DNA of 41,671 nucleotides, taken from positions 1 to 41,671 of the forward strand of contig JAKEHV010000074.1 of NCBI GenBank assembly GCA_022614915.1, read 5' to 3'. Position numbers and translations under genes: made by a program. Each line of letters begins with the position of its first letter. The first letter of the stretch is position 1. Below are positions 25,030 to 31,825 of the stretch, one piece after another. Source of the DNA: Gemmataceae bacterium (GTDB taxonomy: Bacteria > Planctomycetota > Planctomycetia > Gemmatales > Gemmataceae). The notes under the pieces were generated by a model, which searched no databases, was not told where the DNA came from, and worked only from the letters and a program-made list of their open reading frames with translations.

Positions 25030-25058
25030 TTGATAGCGCCCGCGTTAGACCGTAGAAT
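25030..25058 (+). promoter_or_regulatory. Sigma-70-like promoter of the di-heme cytochrome gene
   Basis: TTGATA (25030-25035) and TAGAAT (25053-25058) are separated by exactly 17 bases, close to the consensus. Transcription would begin near 25065, so the GTG at 25061 cannot be the start codon and the ATG at 25100 is favoured. Confidence 0.6.
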
Positions 25059-25099
25059 CAGTGCAGTTTCCTACCTGCAAAAACCGCGATCTAACTCTC

Positions 25100-26860
25100 A
25101 TGCCAAAGAACCGTCCCGTCTGGTGCCTCCCCGTCTTGCTTGCGCTTGTGTGCACGCGCTGGAATGACCGAACAGCGCAATCACAGGAAGAGGACATCCG
25201 CCTGCGCCGTCCGATCCGCTTGTTGCTTGTCGACGATGGCAAGACTCTGCTCGTGGCACACCGTGACAGCGGAACTATTTCCGCTGTCGATACCGAGCGC
25301 TTGCACACGGTCCGTGAAGCAAAGTTTGGCCGCCGCTTGGCGGACATGACCGCGACGCACGATGGGAGCAAGATCGCCGTCGTCAATGAAGACACGGGCG
25401 AGTTTGTGCTGCTGGCGCGCCAAGGGCTCGAGCTGCGTGAGCTGAGCCGCGTGCCAGTGGGAACAAGCCCGGTCAGCGTGCGCCTAAGCGCAGACGGCCA
25501 ATGGGCTGTCGTCGCGAGTTTGTGGCCGCGCCGGCTCGCGTTTGTCGATATGGCCGCCGTCGCGAAAATGGCCGACGCGAAGGCGGTTTCCCATCTCGAT
25601 TTGCCGTTCGCCCCGCGCCGGCTGCTTTTCGTAAACAACAGCAAGCTGCTCGTCGCCGATTCCTTCGGCGGCAAGCTTGCCGTCGTGGACGTGCCCGGCA
25701 AAAAAGTCGACTCCCTGCGCGATCTGCCGGCGCACAATATCCGCGGCCTGGCCCTCGCACGCGATCGCAAGACCGTCATCCTGGCGCATCAATTCATGTT
25801 TGCTACCGGAAGACCCAACCCCGGACAAATCCAGTCCGGCGATCTTATCAGCAACAAGCTCACCTTTTTGTTATTGGACGATTTACTGCGGCCAGGCGCC
25901 GACATTTGGCGCAACGGCCGTTCGCATGACTTCGGCGACATCGAACAAGGCGCGGGCGACCCGGGCGACGTGGCTCAGGGTCCGAGCGGCGAAACCATCG
26001 TGTCCTTGTCCGGCACGCAGGAGCTGGCGATCGGCTGGCCCGAGAAAGCGACCTGGCAACGCCTCGGCGTGGGCCGCCGACCGACCGACCTGGCGATCGA
26101 CGCCAAACGCCAGCGCGCTTACATTGCAAACACATTCGACGATTCCATATCGGTCATCGATCTCGACAAGCGGAAAGTGCTGAGCGAAGTGCGCCTGAGC
26201 CCGACGCCGTCGCTGCGCGCCGAAGAGCGCGGCGAAGTGCTCTTTCACGATGCCCGTCTCTCGTTCGAGGCGTGGTTCAGTTGTCACAGTTGCCACACCG
26301 ACGGCCACGCCAACGGCCTCTTGAACGACAATTTCACCGACGGCTCGTTCGGCACGCCCAAGCGCGTGCTGTCGCTATTGGGCGTCAATGACACTGCGCC
26401 GTGGGCATGGGGCGGACAGATGGCAAAGCTGGAAACCCAAGTCCACAGCTCCATCACCAGCACGATGCAAGGCAAGACTCCGAAGGAAGAGCAGGTTCGC
26501 GACATTGTGGCCTATTTGCAAACGCTGAAACCCGCGCCTGCGCAAGGCACTGCGCGCGGCACGTTGGATAAAGCCGCCTTTGAGCGTGGCCGCAAAGTTT
26601 TCGAACAGCAGAGTTGCGCCGCCTGCCACGCGCCGCCGACGTATTCCACGCCGAAAACCTATGACGTCGGCATCCATAGCGCCGGCGCGACGCATTTCAA
26701 CCCGCCGTCGTTGCGCGGCCTAAGCCAGGGCGGCCCGTACTTCCATGACGGCAGGGCCCAGACTTTGGCGGAAATCTTTACGCGCTACCAGCACCGGCTG
26801 ACAGAGCCGCTGGGGGAGAAGGAGTTGGCGGACTTGCTGGAGTTCTTGCGCGGGCTTTGA
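25100..26860 (+). CDS. Secreted beta-propeller/di-heme cytochrome c protein (MauG/CcpA-like C-terminus)
   Basis: The 586-residue product has a signal (PVWCLPVLLALVC) and then a YVTN-type beta-propeller over about residues 30-370 (RPIRLLLVDDGKTLLVAHRD, RRPTDLAIDAKRQRAYIANT, DDSISVIDLDKRKV). The C-terminal 210 residues have two heme-binding motifs, CHSCH at 395-399 and CAACH at 506-510. Around them are GTPKRVLSLLGVNDTAPWAW and FNPPSLRGLSQGGPYFHDGR, typical of di-heme cytochrome c peroxidase/MauG-like proteins. It is therefore likely a periplasmic electron-transfer enzyme with a binding propeller. It is transcribed from the promoter at 25030-25058 and ends at the inverted repeat 26866-26925, opposite a convergent gene. 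Confidence 0.88.
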   Translation: MPKNRPVWCLPVLLALVCTRWNDRTAQSQEEDIRLRRPIRLLLVDDGKTLLVAHRDSGTISAVDTERLHTVREAKFGRRLADMTATHDGSKIAVVNEDTGEFVLLARQGLELRELSRVPVGTSPVSVRLSADGQWAVVASLWPRRLAFVDMAAVAKMADAKAVSHLDLPFAPRRLLFVNNSKLLVADSFGGKLAVVDVPGKKVDSLRDLPAHNIRGLALARDRKTVILAHQFMFATGRPNPGQIQSGDLISNKLTFLLLDDLLRPGADIWRNGRSHDFGDIEQGAGDPGDVAQGPSGETIVSLSGTQELAIGWPEKATWQRLGVGRRPTDLAIDAKRQRAYIANTFDDSISVIDLDKRKVLSEVRLSPTPSLRAEERGEVLFHDARLSFEAWFSCHSCHTDGHANGLLNDNFTDGSFGTPKRVLSLLGVNDTAPWAWGGQMAKLETQVHSSITSTMQGKTPKEEQVRDIVAYLQTLKPAPAQGTARGTLDKAAFERGRKVFEQQSCAACHAPPTYSTPKTYDVGIHSAGATHFNPPSLRGLSQGGPYFHDGRAQTLAEIFTRYQHRLTEPLGEKELADLLEFLRGL

Positions 26861-26865
26861 TCAGT

Positions 26866-26925
26866 CCCTTGCGCGCGCGTCGGGCTCGTCTTATTCATCC
26901 GCGGAGCCCGACGCGTGAGCTAGGG
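26866..26925. repeat. Inverted ARRASEG-type repeat pair between convergent genes
   Basis: CCCTTGCGCGCGCGTCGGGC at 26866 onward pairs with the arm at 26904-26925 (GAGCCCGACGCGTGAGCTAG...) over 22 bases with few mismatches and a 16-base loop. The arms match the tandem unit inside the PLP gene. It begins five bases after one stop codon and ends one base before the other, so it is probably used as a bidirectional terminator. Confidence 0.85.
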
Positions 26926-26926
26926 C

Positions 26927-27415
26927 TTAGTAGTTGGCGAGAAAGATCCCGAACAACGTCAGCGCAATGCCGCCAACGTTGCAAGCAAACGCCCATTTCG
27001 CGATGTCCCAACGTTGATAAGCGAAGTACCAAGTGAAAAAGGGCACGACAAATGCCAGTAAAACCGCTGTTGGACTGCACTCACGCACCATCAGCACGAA
27101 CAACCAGATCAGCCCGGCCTGAGCGATGAGGTAGCCAAGTCCCGTGAAGCGGCCGTGGGCGAAACACCAAAAGTAGCCAGCCCAAAAGCCCGTTCCGAAC
27201 ACCAAAACGCCGAGCACGATCAGGGCAAGATGCCCCACGGTCAACGATGACTCCGTCGGGATCTTAATGTCCACGTCGTCCGTGAACTGTCGGCGCAGCT
27301 CGCCCAGCGACGGCACCTGCACAGTGCGGCCGCATTCGCAGGCCACGGCGCTGCCGGCCGCACCGTCGGTCAGGTTGAGGCGTCGGCCGCACTCGCACGT
27401 TAGACGGAATTCCAT
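26927..27415 (-). CDS. Membrane protein with N-terminal zinc ribbon
   Basis: The 162-residue product opens MEFRLTCECGRRLNLTDGAA and contains a second CECG, so four cysteines in two CxC pairs probably bind zinc. A polar linker (residues 35-58) is followed by four hydrophobic segments: HLALIVLGVLVFGTGFWAGY, YLIAQAGLIWLFVLMV, TAVLLAFVVPFFTWYFAY and FACNVGGIALTLFGIFLA. Proteins of this layout are frequent in Planctomycetota and have no known role. It is convergent with the di-heme protein gene. The upstream gap 27416-27674 contains no gene I can support, only a short AAGGTTGT/ACAACCTT inverted repeat. Confidence 0.8.
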   Translation of the reverse strand: MEFRLTCECGRRLNLTDGAAGSAVACECGRTVQVPSLGELRRQFTDDVDIKIPTESSLTVGHLALIVLGVLVFGTGFWAGYFWCFAHGRFTGLGYLIAQAGLIWLFVLMVRECSPTAVLLAFVVPFFTWYFAYQRWDIAKWAFACNVGGIALTLFGIFLANY

Positions 27416-27674
27416 CGGTGATGCTTTTCAAGCTAGCGTATCAGGGCAAGCCAGCCGGGATTCTATGAGCTAAGGTTGTTTTTGGGATTTCCTGATCGCC
27501 GACAACCTTGGAGCCCCATGCCGGCTTCTCTCAACAAGAAACGTTGCTTGTGTTGGATACTCGCCGTTGGAGCGTTACTTTTCCGAGTGATCCCTCCACC
27601 AGGTTTGCCACTTCGCCGCGTCTTGCCCGTGCTTCTGGCCGGTCAACTCTTCCAGCGCTTGCACCAGGTAAGAG

Positions 27675-28073
27675 TCATGACACGTCCTCAGTCGACTCGA
27701 CTCTCAAGTCGAGCTCCTCCCGAAAATCCTCGAAGCAGTCGCGGCAGACCCACCACTCTTGCACCTGGGAGTAGCACACATACCCGAAGCGGTGGATGCC
27801 GGGATCATCGACCTCCATGAATTTCTGCCCGCAGAACGCGCAGTGATCGTGGTCCCAGACCTCGCTGGGAGCGACGTACTCCTCCCAGCGAAAGACCGCG
27901 CCGCGCAGGAAGTCCATACCACCACTCAGCCGCCAATCGAAAACGAGTCCGCAGTGAGTGCAAGTGGCCACGAAAAACGGCGTCCGGATCTGATCCTCAC
28001 CCGGCTTTTGCACGACCTCATTGCAAACCGGACAACAAACCCATCCCAAATTGCGCATGCAACAAGCGTCCAT
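27675..28073 (-). CDS. Small Cys-rich zinc-ribbon-like protein
   Basis: The 132-residue product carries four cysteine pairs: CCPVC near the N-terminus, CTHC, HDHCAFC and CRDC, suggesting two zinc-ribbon-like sites. Other conserved-looking segments are FRWEEYVAPSEVWDHDHCAF and HRFGYVCYSQVQEWWVC. There is no signal or membrane helix. The start is uncertain: the ATG at 28073 gives MDACCMRNLGW, while the ATG at 28058 (MRNLGWVCCP) is equally possible, and neither has a good ribosome site. The family is not recognised. Neighbours on the same strand are a membrane zinc-ribbon protein and an unknown gene, both separated by over 200 bases, so it is probably transcribed alone. Confidence 0.65.
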   Translation of the reverse strand: MDACCMRNLGWVCCPVCNEVVQKPGEDQIRTPFFVATCTHCGLVFDWRLSGGMDFLRGAVFRWEEYVAPSEVWDHDHCAFCGQKFMEVDDPGIHRFGYVCYSQVQEWWVCRDCFEDFREELDLRVESTEDVS

Positions 28074-28288
28074 CAGGACGCGCTAAGAACCACTTTTGTT
28101 GGATTATATCGCAGCGCGTACTGCCTAAGCTTCCATTTTGGTGATGCTCGAGATTCAGGCGTTATGACTCATCGATTGTGACGGCCTTGAACGCCGTAAT
28201 TAGCAAACTTCGAAGTGAGGTTAACGCGCCGCCTCCAGCGCCGCAAGCAAGAAGCACCGAAGAGGACCTCCGGCCGGCGTCTGCCTGG

Positions 28289-28855
28289 TTAGGCCGTGCC
28301 CAACGCTACCACCCAAGCCGTATCGTCATGGAACGATTCGATCAACGCCAGCACCGAGTTTGCGCTCATCCAGGCAAGCAGCTCGGCGGCACTGCACCGA
28401 AAGACATCCGGCGACTTCCCCGCGACCGGACCCGGAGCGATGTAAAACCTCCAGTCGCCAAGGTCAAACAGCCAATGCCTGATGACCGGATCGTCTAGGC
28501 TGAAGTCCGGGGGCACAATCCAGGTCGCTTCGCCCGCCAGCGGCCGCAGGCTAAAGCCTGCGGCTACAGGGTCTGTAGCCGCAGCCTTCAGGCTGCGGTC
28601 GCCTGCGGGCTGCCAGGTCCCCGGAACCCCGTACTCCTCGGGCGGCTCTTTGTGCATCAAAAAGATTGGCCCAGCCGACGCCAAGAGGGCGGTCAACAAT
28701 TCCCGCCGGCACGCCGCGACGGCTTCTTCTCTCTGGCGGCGGCGGCGCGCGAGGAACCTCGGCCGGCCTAGATCCCAGACGGAGCTTTCGCGCCGCCGGA
28801 TATCCGTGCTCTGCCAGCGGGACAGTATCTCGTCAATGTGCTTGCTTAGAGTCAT
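28289..28855 (-). CDS. Unknown cytoplasmic protein with inserted repeat (188 aa)
   Basis: The product begins MTLSKHIDEILSRWQSTDIR, has a basic helix (RFLARRRRQREEAVAACRRE), and ends with a beta-rich part (RHWLFDLGDWRFYIAPGPVA, LLAWMSANSVLALIESFHDD). Between them, about residues 86-104, SLKAAATDPVAAGFSLRPL is encoded by a palindromic repeat and interrupts what would be one domain (EEYGVPGTWQPAG to EATWIVPPDFSLDD). The start at 28855 is inferred because the longer frame runs into the upstream cytochrome gene. I do not recognise the family. The gap to the mono-heme gene is 55 bases on the same strand, so they may share a transcript. The stretch 28074-28288 before the next gene is empty. Confidence 0.65.
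   Translation of the reverse strand: MTLSKHIDEILSRWQSTDIRRRESSVWDLGRPRFLARRRRQREEAVAACRRELLTALLASAGPIFLMHKEPPEEYGVPGTWQPAGDRSLKAAATDPVAAGFSLRPLAGEATWIVPPDFSLDDPVIRHWLFDLGDWRFYIAPGPVAGKSPDVFRCSAAELLAWMSANSVLALIESFHDDTAWVVALGTA
28544..28598. repeat. REPIN-like double hairpin inside the 188-aa gene
   Basis: CCGCAGGCT-AA-AGCCTGCGG (28544-28563) and CCGCAGCC-TTCA-GGCTGCGG (28579-28598) are perfect hairpins joined by a third pairing, GCGGCTAC with GTAGCCGC (28560-28567, 28575-28582). The element is read through in frame. Confidence 0.88.
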
Positions 28856-28910
28856 GTCCAAGCTGCCGAACGAAGACGTACAACAGCGGGGCCGGCTTCT
28901 GGCCGGTTTA

Positions 28911-29867
28911 CTATTCTTGCTTTTCTTTCGGCGCTGGCCGCAGCGTGTAGGAGAACGCCCCCAACAAATCGCCGATCTCGGCATCATGGCATTTTTGGCA
29001 CGTCTTCGTAGCCCGCAACGCTCCAAGCATTCGAATGGTGTTGTCCTTGCTGACGATATAGAGATCCTCCCCATCGCGCAATGAAGGCAGTGCGGCTTCT
29101 TCGAAGAAGTCCAGCGCCCGTGTCTTGCCCTGACGGACCTGCTCCATGCTCGGCAACTTGTCGGTCAGGTATACAACGGGCTGTTCATGGGACAGAATGC
29201 CGACGAGCTGAATGTGGTTGATGCGCCAGCGTTTGCTTTCGTGGACAGGCACGCCCAGATGGCGAAACCCATGTGACTTGAAACCGGCAACGTGTTCGCG
29301 GTCTTTGATGTAGCCGAATCCAAAGGGATAAAGGAAATCGGAGAGGCCGATGTCATGATAGAAATAGAACTCATCGTCCGGTTTCACCCGGCTCAGATTC
29401 TCGCCGGGCGAATAGGGGAAATCGGCCGGCTCGCCAGGATGGCGCGGATCACCGTTCTTGTACACGGTGTCCAAGAGGAGTTCGTCGGGAACAGGCCAAA
29501 TAGGCCGCTGGGGGCCCGCTCCGGGACTTTCAACAAAGAACTTGCGTGTCTTCTCATGAAGGGCCTTGAGCAGCTCGGCCCGCTGAGCTTGGTAGGCGGC
29601 GAGATTGCCGTCTAAGATTCCCCAGCGCTTCTTAGACTCGGCATCCAAGCCCTTCTTGGGCGAATTGGGCTTTCCTTTCGGCAAGCGCTCGACGAGCGAT
29701 GCAAATGCCAGTGTCTTTCGAGCCTCAGCTTCCTTCTGCTCAGGGGTTTGGACGAGTTGCCCGGAGGGATCTTCGGACCAAAGCCGCCTGATGTCAGCTG
29801 CGCAGTAGACGCCGATCGCTGCAGCAGCAAGAAGGAGAATGCCCGCCAATGTGATTGCGATTCGCAT
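28911..29867 (-). CDS. Exported or membrane-anchored mono-heme cytochrome c-like protein
   Basis: The 318-residue product starts MRIAITLAGILLLAAAAIGV, an uncleaved or cleavable signal segment. A helical region rich in Lys/Glu follows (residues 30-100), then a domain with DEFYFYHDIGLSDFLYPFGF and GFRHLGVPVHESKRWRINHI, and near residue 290 a single heme motif in KTCQKCHDAEIGDLLG. ATG 29867 has GAGG about nine bases upstream, better than the further ATG at 29888. The histidine-rich middle may supply the second axial heme ligand. Likely place is the periplasmic face of the membrane. The electron partner is unknown, and it sits 55 bases before the 188-aa unknown gene on the same strand. Confidence 0.78.
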   Translation of the reverse strand: MRIAITLAGILLLAAAAIGVYCAADIRRLWSEDPSGQLVQTPEQKEAEARKTLAFASLVERLPKGKPNSPKKGLDAESKKRWGILDGNLAAYQAQRAELLKALHEKTRKFFVESPGAGPQRPIWPVPDELLLDTVYKNGDPRHPGEPADFPYSPGENLSRVKPDDEFYFYHDIGLSDFLYPFGFGYIKDREHVAGFKSHGFRHLGVPVHESKRWRINHIQLVGILSHEQPVVYLTDKLPSMEQVRQGKTRALDFFEEAALPSLRDGEDLYIVSKDNTIRMLGALRATKTCQKCHDAEIGDLLGAFSYTLRPAPKEKQE

Positions 29868-29923
29868 AGGAAAACCCTCTTTCCCCACGGATGGTGCTCT
29901 TGTAGCTCCGAAAACTCTGACGC

Positions 29924-30667
29924 TCAGCGACGTTTGGGCTCGCGCCCGGCGGCCCAGACGATCATGCGTGTCAGGATTGTATCAGAGATGGGAAAGATCG
30001 CGCCATAGTTCTCGTTGGAGGTTTGCACGACGATGCGGCCGTCGCCAAACGAGCAGACGGCGAGCGAGGGCGACCCGGTGCTTTTCTGCTTGGCCAGCAC
30101 GCGGTAGCGGTTGTCGATTTCCTTGATCGGGTCAAACGGGAAAGGCATGTCGTTATCGGCCAGGTCCTCGGTGATGAAGTGGTCGTGCGCTAAGTTGACG
30201 CGTGCCGGCTCGGTCTTGTCGTAGTGGGCTTGAAACGTGATCGGAAACGGCATCACGCTGGGCGTGCACGTGCCGTCTTGAAAATGATTGGGATTGGGTT
30301 GGCACACCAATAAGCCGTGGCCGCGCTCGACAAACTTGTGGATAGCATCTCTTTTGGCTTCGATGCCCTGGTAGATCGTTTCGACGCCGGCCCAGCCCGT
30401 GGGGAGAAAAATCACGTCGATGTCCTTCGCCCGTTCCGGATCGAATTTGGACCACGGCGCGACGACCACGTCGAACTTCAGTTTCCGCAGGCGCGCGATG
30501 ACCGGCGTTTCTTCGTCGCGCTTCACGTCTGGCTGGTTGTCCGCGAGTTTGACGTAGAGCACGCGGATCGCCCGCGCTTTGGCTTCGCCCGGCTGGTCCT
30601 GAGCCCACACGGCCGGCAAGGCGAGCGCGACGCCGAGGAATGCCGTGAACATGAGCCAGGGTTTCAT
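29924..30667 (-). CDS. Secreted ThuA/glutamine amidotransferase-like protein
   Basis: The 247-residue product begins MKPWLMFTAFLGVALALPAV and WAQ, a Sec signal. The mature part reads AIRVLYVKLADNQ, then VIARLRKLKFDVVVAPWSKF, DIDVIFLPTGWAGVET, FVERGHGLLVCQPNPNH, and near the end VCSFGDGRIVVQTSNENYGA. This order is that of class I glutamine amidotransferase-like folds of the ThuA kind, which are very common as secreted proteins in Planctomycetota. CQPNP lies where the nucleophile elbow is expected, though the assignment is tentative. GGAGG seven bases before ATG 30667 fixes the start. The exact family and substrate remain open. Confidence 0.75.
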   Translation of the reverse strand: MKPWLMFTAFLGVALALPAVWAQDQPGEAKARAIRVLYVKLADNQPDVKRDEETPVIARLRKLKFDVVVAPWSKFDPERAKDIDVIFLPTGWAGVETIYQGIEAKRDAIHKFVERGHGLLVCQPNPNHFQDGTCTPSVMPFPITFQAHYDKTEPARVNLAHDHFITEDLADNDMPFPFDPIKEIDNRYRVLAKQKSTGSPSLAVCSFGDGRIVVQTSNENYGAIFPISDTILTRMIVWAAGREPKRR

Positions 30668-30764
30668 GAATCGCCTCCCGGGTATGCGCAATGACTTTAT
30701 CCCTACGACGTGCTGGGCGGCGAAAAGGATTGCGATTCGTCCTGGCACCTAAGGCTCGTTCGGC

Positions 30765-31568
30765 TCACGCCTGTTTTTGCGGAATGGGCTTGCCCATCTT
30801 GGTCAGGAGCATTTTCATGTCTTCCCACACGTCGCGCTTCTTCTCCGGGGCGCGGTGCGGCAAGAGGTAAGCCGGGTGATACGTCACCATGACCGGAATG
30901 CCTTTGTAGTCGTGGAATCGGCCACGCAGCTTGCCGAGCGATTGCGTCGTGTTCAAGAGGTTGGACGCGGCGCTGCTTCCCAAGGCGACGATGAATTTGG
31001 GCTTCACCAACTCCAGTTGACGCTCGAGAAAACCGCGGCAGTTCGCAGCCTCGTTGGGCAGGGGAGTGCGATTGCCCGGCGGCCGGCACTTCAAGATATT
31101 GCAGATATACACTTCCTCGCGCTTCAGGCCGCATCCCTGAATGATCTTGGTCAAAAGTTGGCCGGCGGCGCCGACGAACGGAAACCCCTGCGCGTCTTCG
31201 TCTGCGCCGGGCGCTTCGCCGACAAAACACAGCTCCGCCCCCGCCGGGCCTTGCGCGAAGACCGTCTGCGTGCGCGTTGAAGCCAGGGCGGCGCACTGCG
31301 TGCATTTGCTCACTTCCTCGGCGAGCACTTTTAGCGCTTGGCGGCGCTCTTCAAGAGTGAGGACAGAGCCGGAATCCGCCGCTGCGAGCAATGACAACGG
31401 CGGCGAGGCGACTTCCGGCGGCGTAGTTGGGACAGGTTGACAAGCAGTCCCACACGGTTGCGCAGTTTCCAGTGGAGGCCCCAGCGGCGCCCACTCGACG
31501 CCTGCGCCGCGAAGACTTTGAACGTGTTGTTGGAGCTGTTTACGCAGATCGACATTCTCGGTGGACAT
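30765..31568 (-). CDS. Uracil-DNA glycosylase, family 4 (4Fe-4S)
   Basis: The 267-residue enzyme removes uracil from DNA. The catalytic domain starts near residue 85 with CTQCAALASTRTQTVFAQGP, whose two Cys are cluster ligands. LCFVGEAPGADEDAQGFPFV is the active-site loop (GEAPG). ICNILKCRPPGNRTPLPNEA with a later NC supplies the other two Cys, and VTYHPAYLL is the HPAYLL motif that grips the DNA. The first 80 residues are a Pro-rich extension beyond the family core. MSTENVDLRKQLQQH at 31568 is chosen as start; ATGs at 31583 and 31616 are possible. Together with dinB at 35894 it gives this segment two DNA damage-handling genes. Confidence 0.92.
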   Translation of the reverse strand: MSTENVDLRKQLQQHVQSLRGAGVEWAPLGPPLETAQPCGTACQPVPTTPPEVASPPLSLLAAADSGSVLTLEERRQALKVLAEEVSKCTQCAALASTRTQTVFAQGPAGAELCFVGEAPGADEDAQGFPFVGAAGQLLTKIIQGCGLKREEVYICNILKCRPPGNRTPLPNEAANCRGFLERQLELVKPKFIVALGSSAASNLLNTTQSLGKLRGRFHDYKGIPVMVTYHPAYLLPHRAPEKKRDVWEDMKMLLTKMGKPIPQKQA

Positions 31569-31825
31569 GCGACGGCAATCCATTGGCCTTTGAATCCACT
31601 CTTGATTCGAAGTCATTATCCGGGTGCATTCGCGATTTGCAAGAACTTTGCCCCGATGTCGAAGATGCCTTCCTGGATCTTCTGCCGCAGGTATTCAACA
31701 GGGCATCGATCCAGTGCGGTAAAACCGGCGCATACGGCAATATTGGCACGAAGATTAGAAAGGAAAAAGCCAGGCCGCTTTTCCCGGTTGCGCCCGTCTG
31801 GTAGAATCGCGCCCATCAAAAGTCG

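Noticed and set aside
27518-27820. Small plus-strand frame starting MPASLNKKRCLCWILAVGAL
   Set aside because: It begins with a plausible hydrophobic segment and GGAG, but its second half is antisense to the Cys-rich gene and low in complexity. Not enough support.
31616-31760. Minus-strand frame ending EYLRQKIQEGIFDIGAKFLQ, stop overlapping an ATG of the glycosylase gene
   Set aside because: The end reads like protein and TAATG suggests coupling, but no ATG, GTG or TTG start exists before it enters the antisense of the kinase gene.
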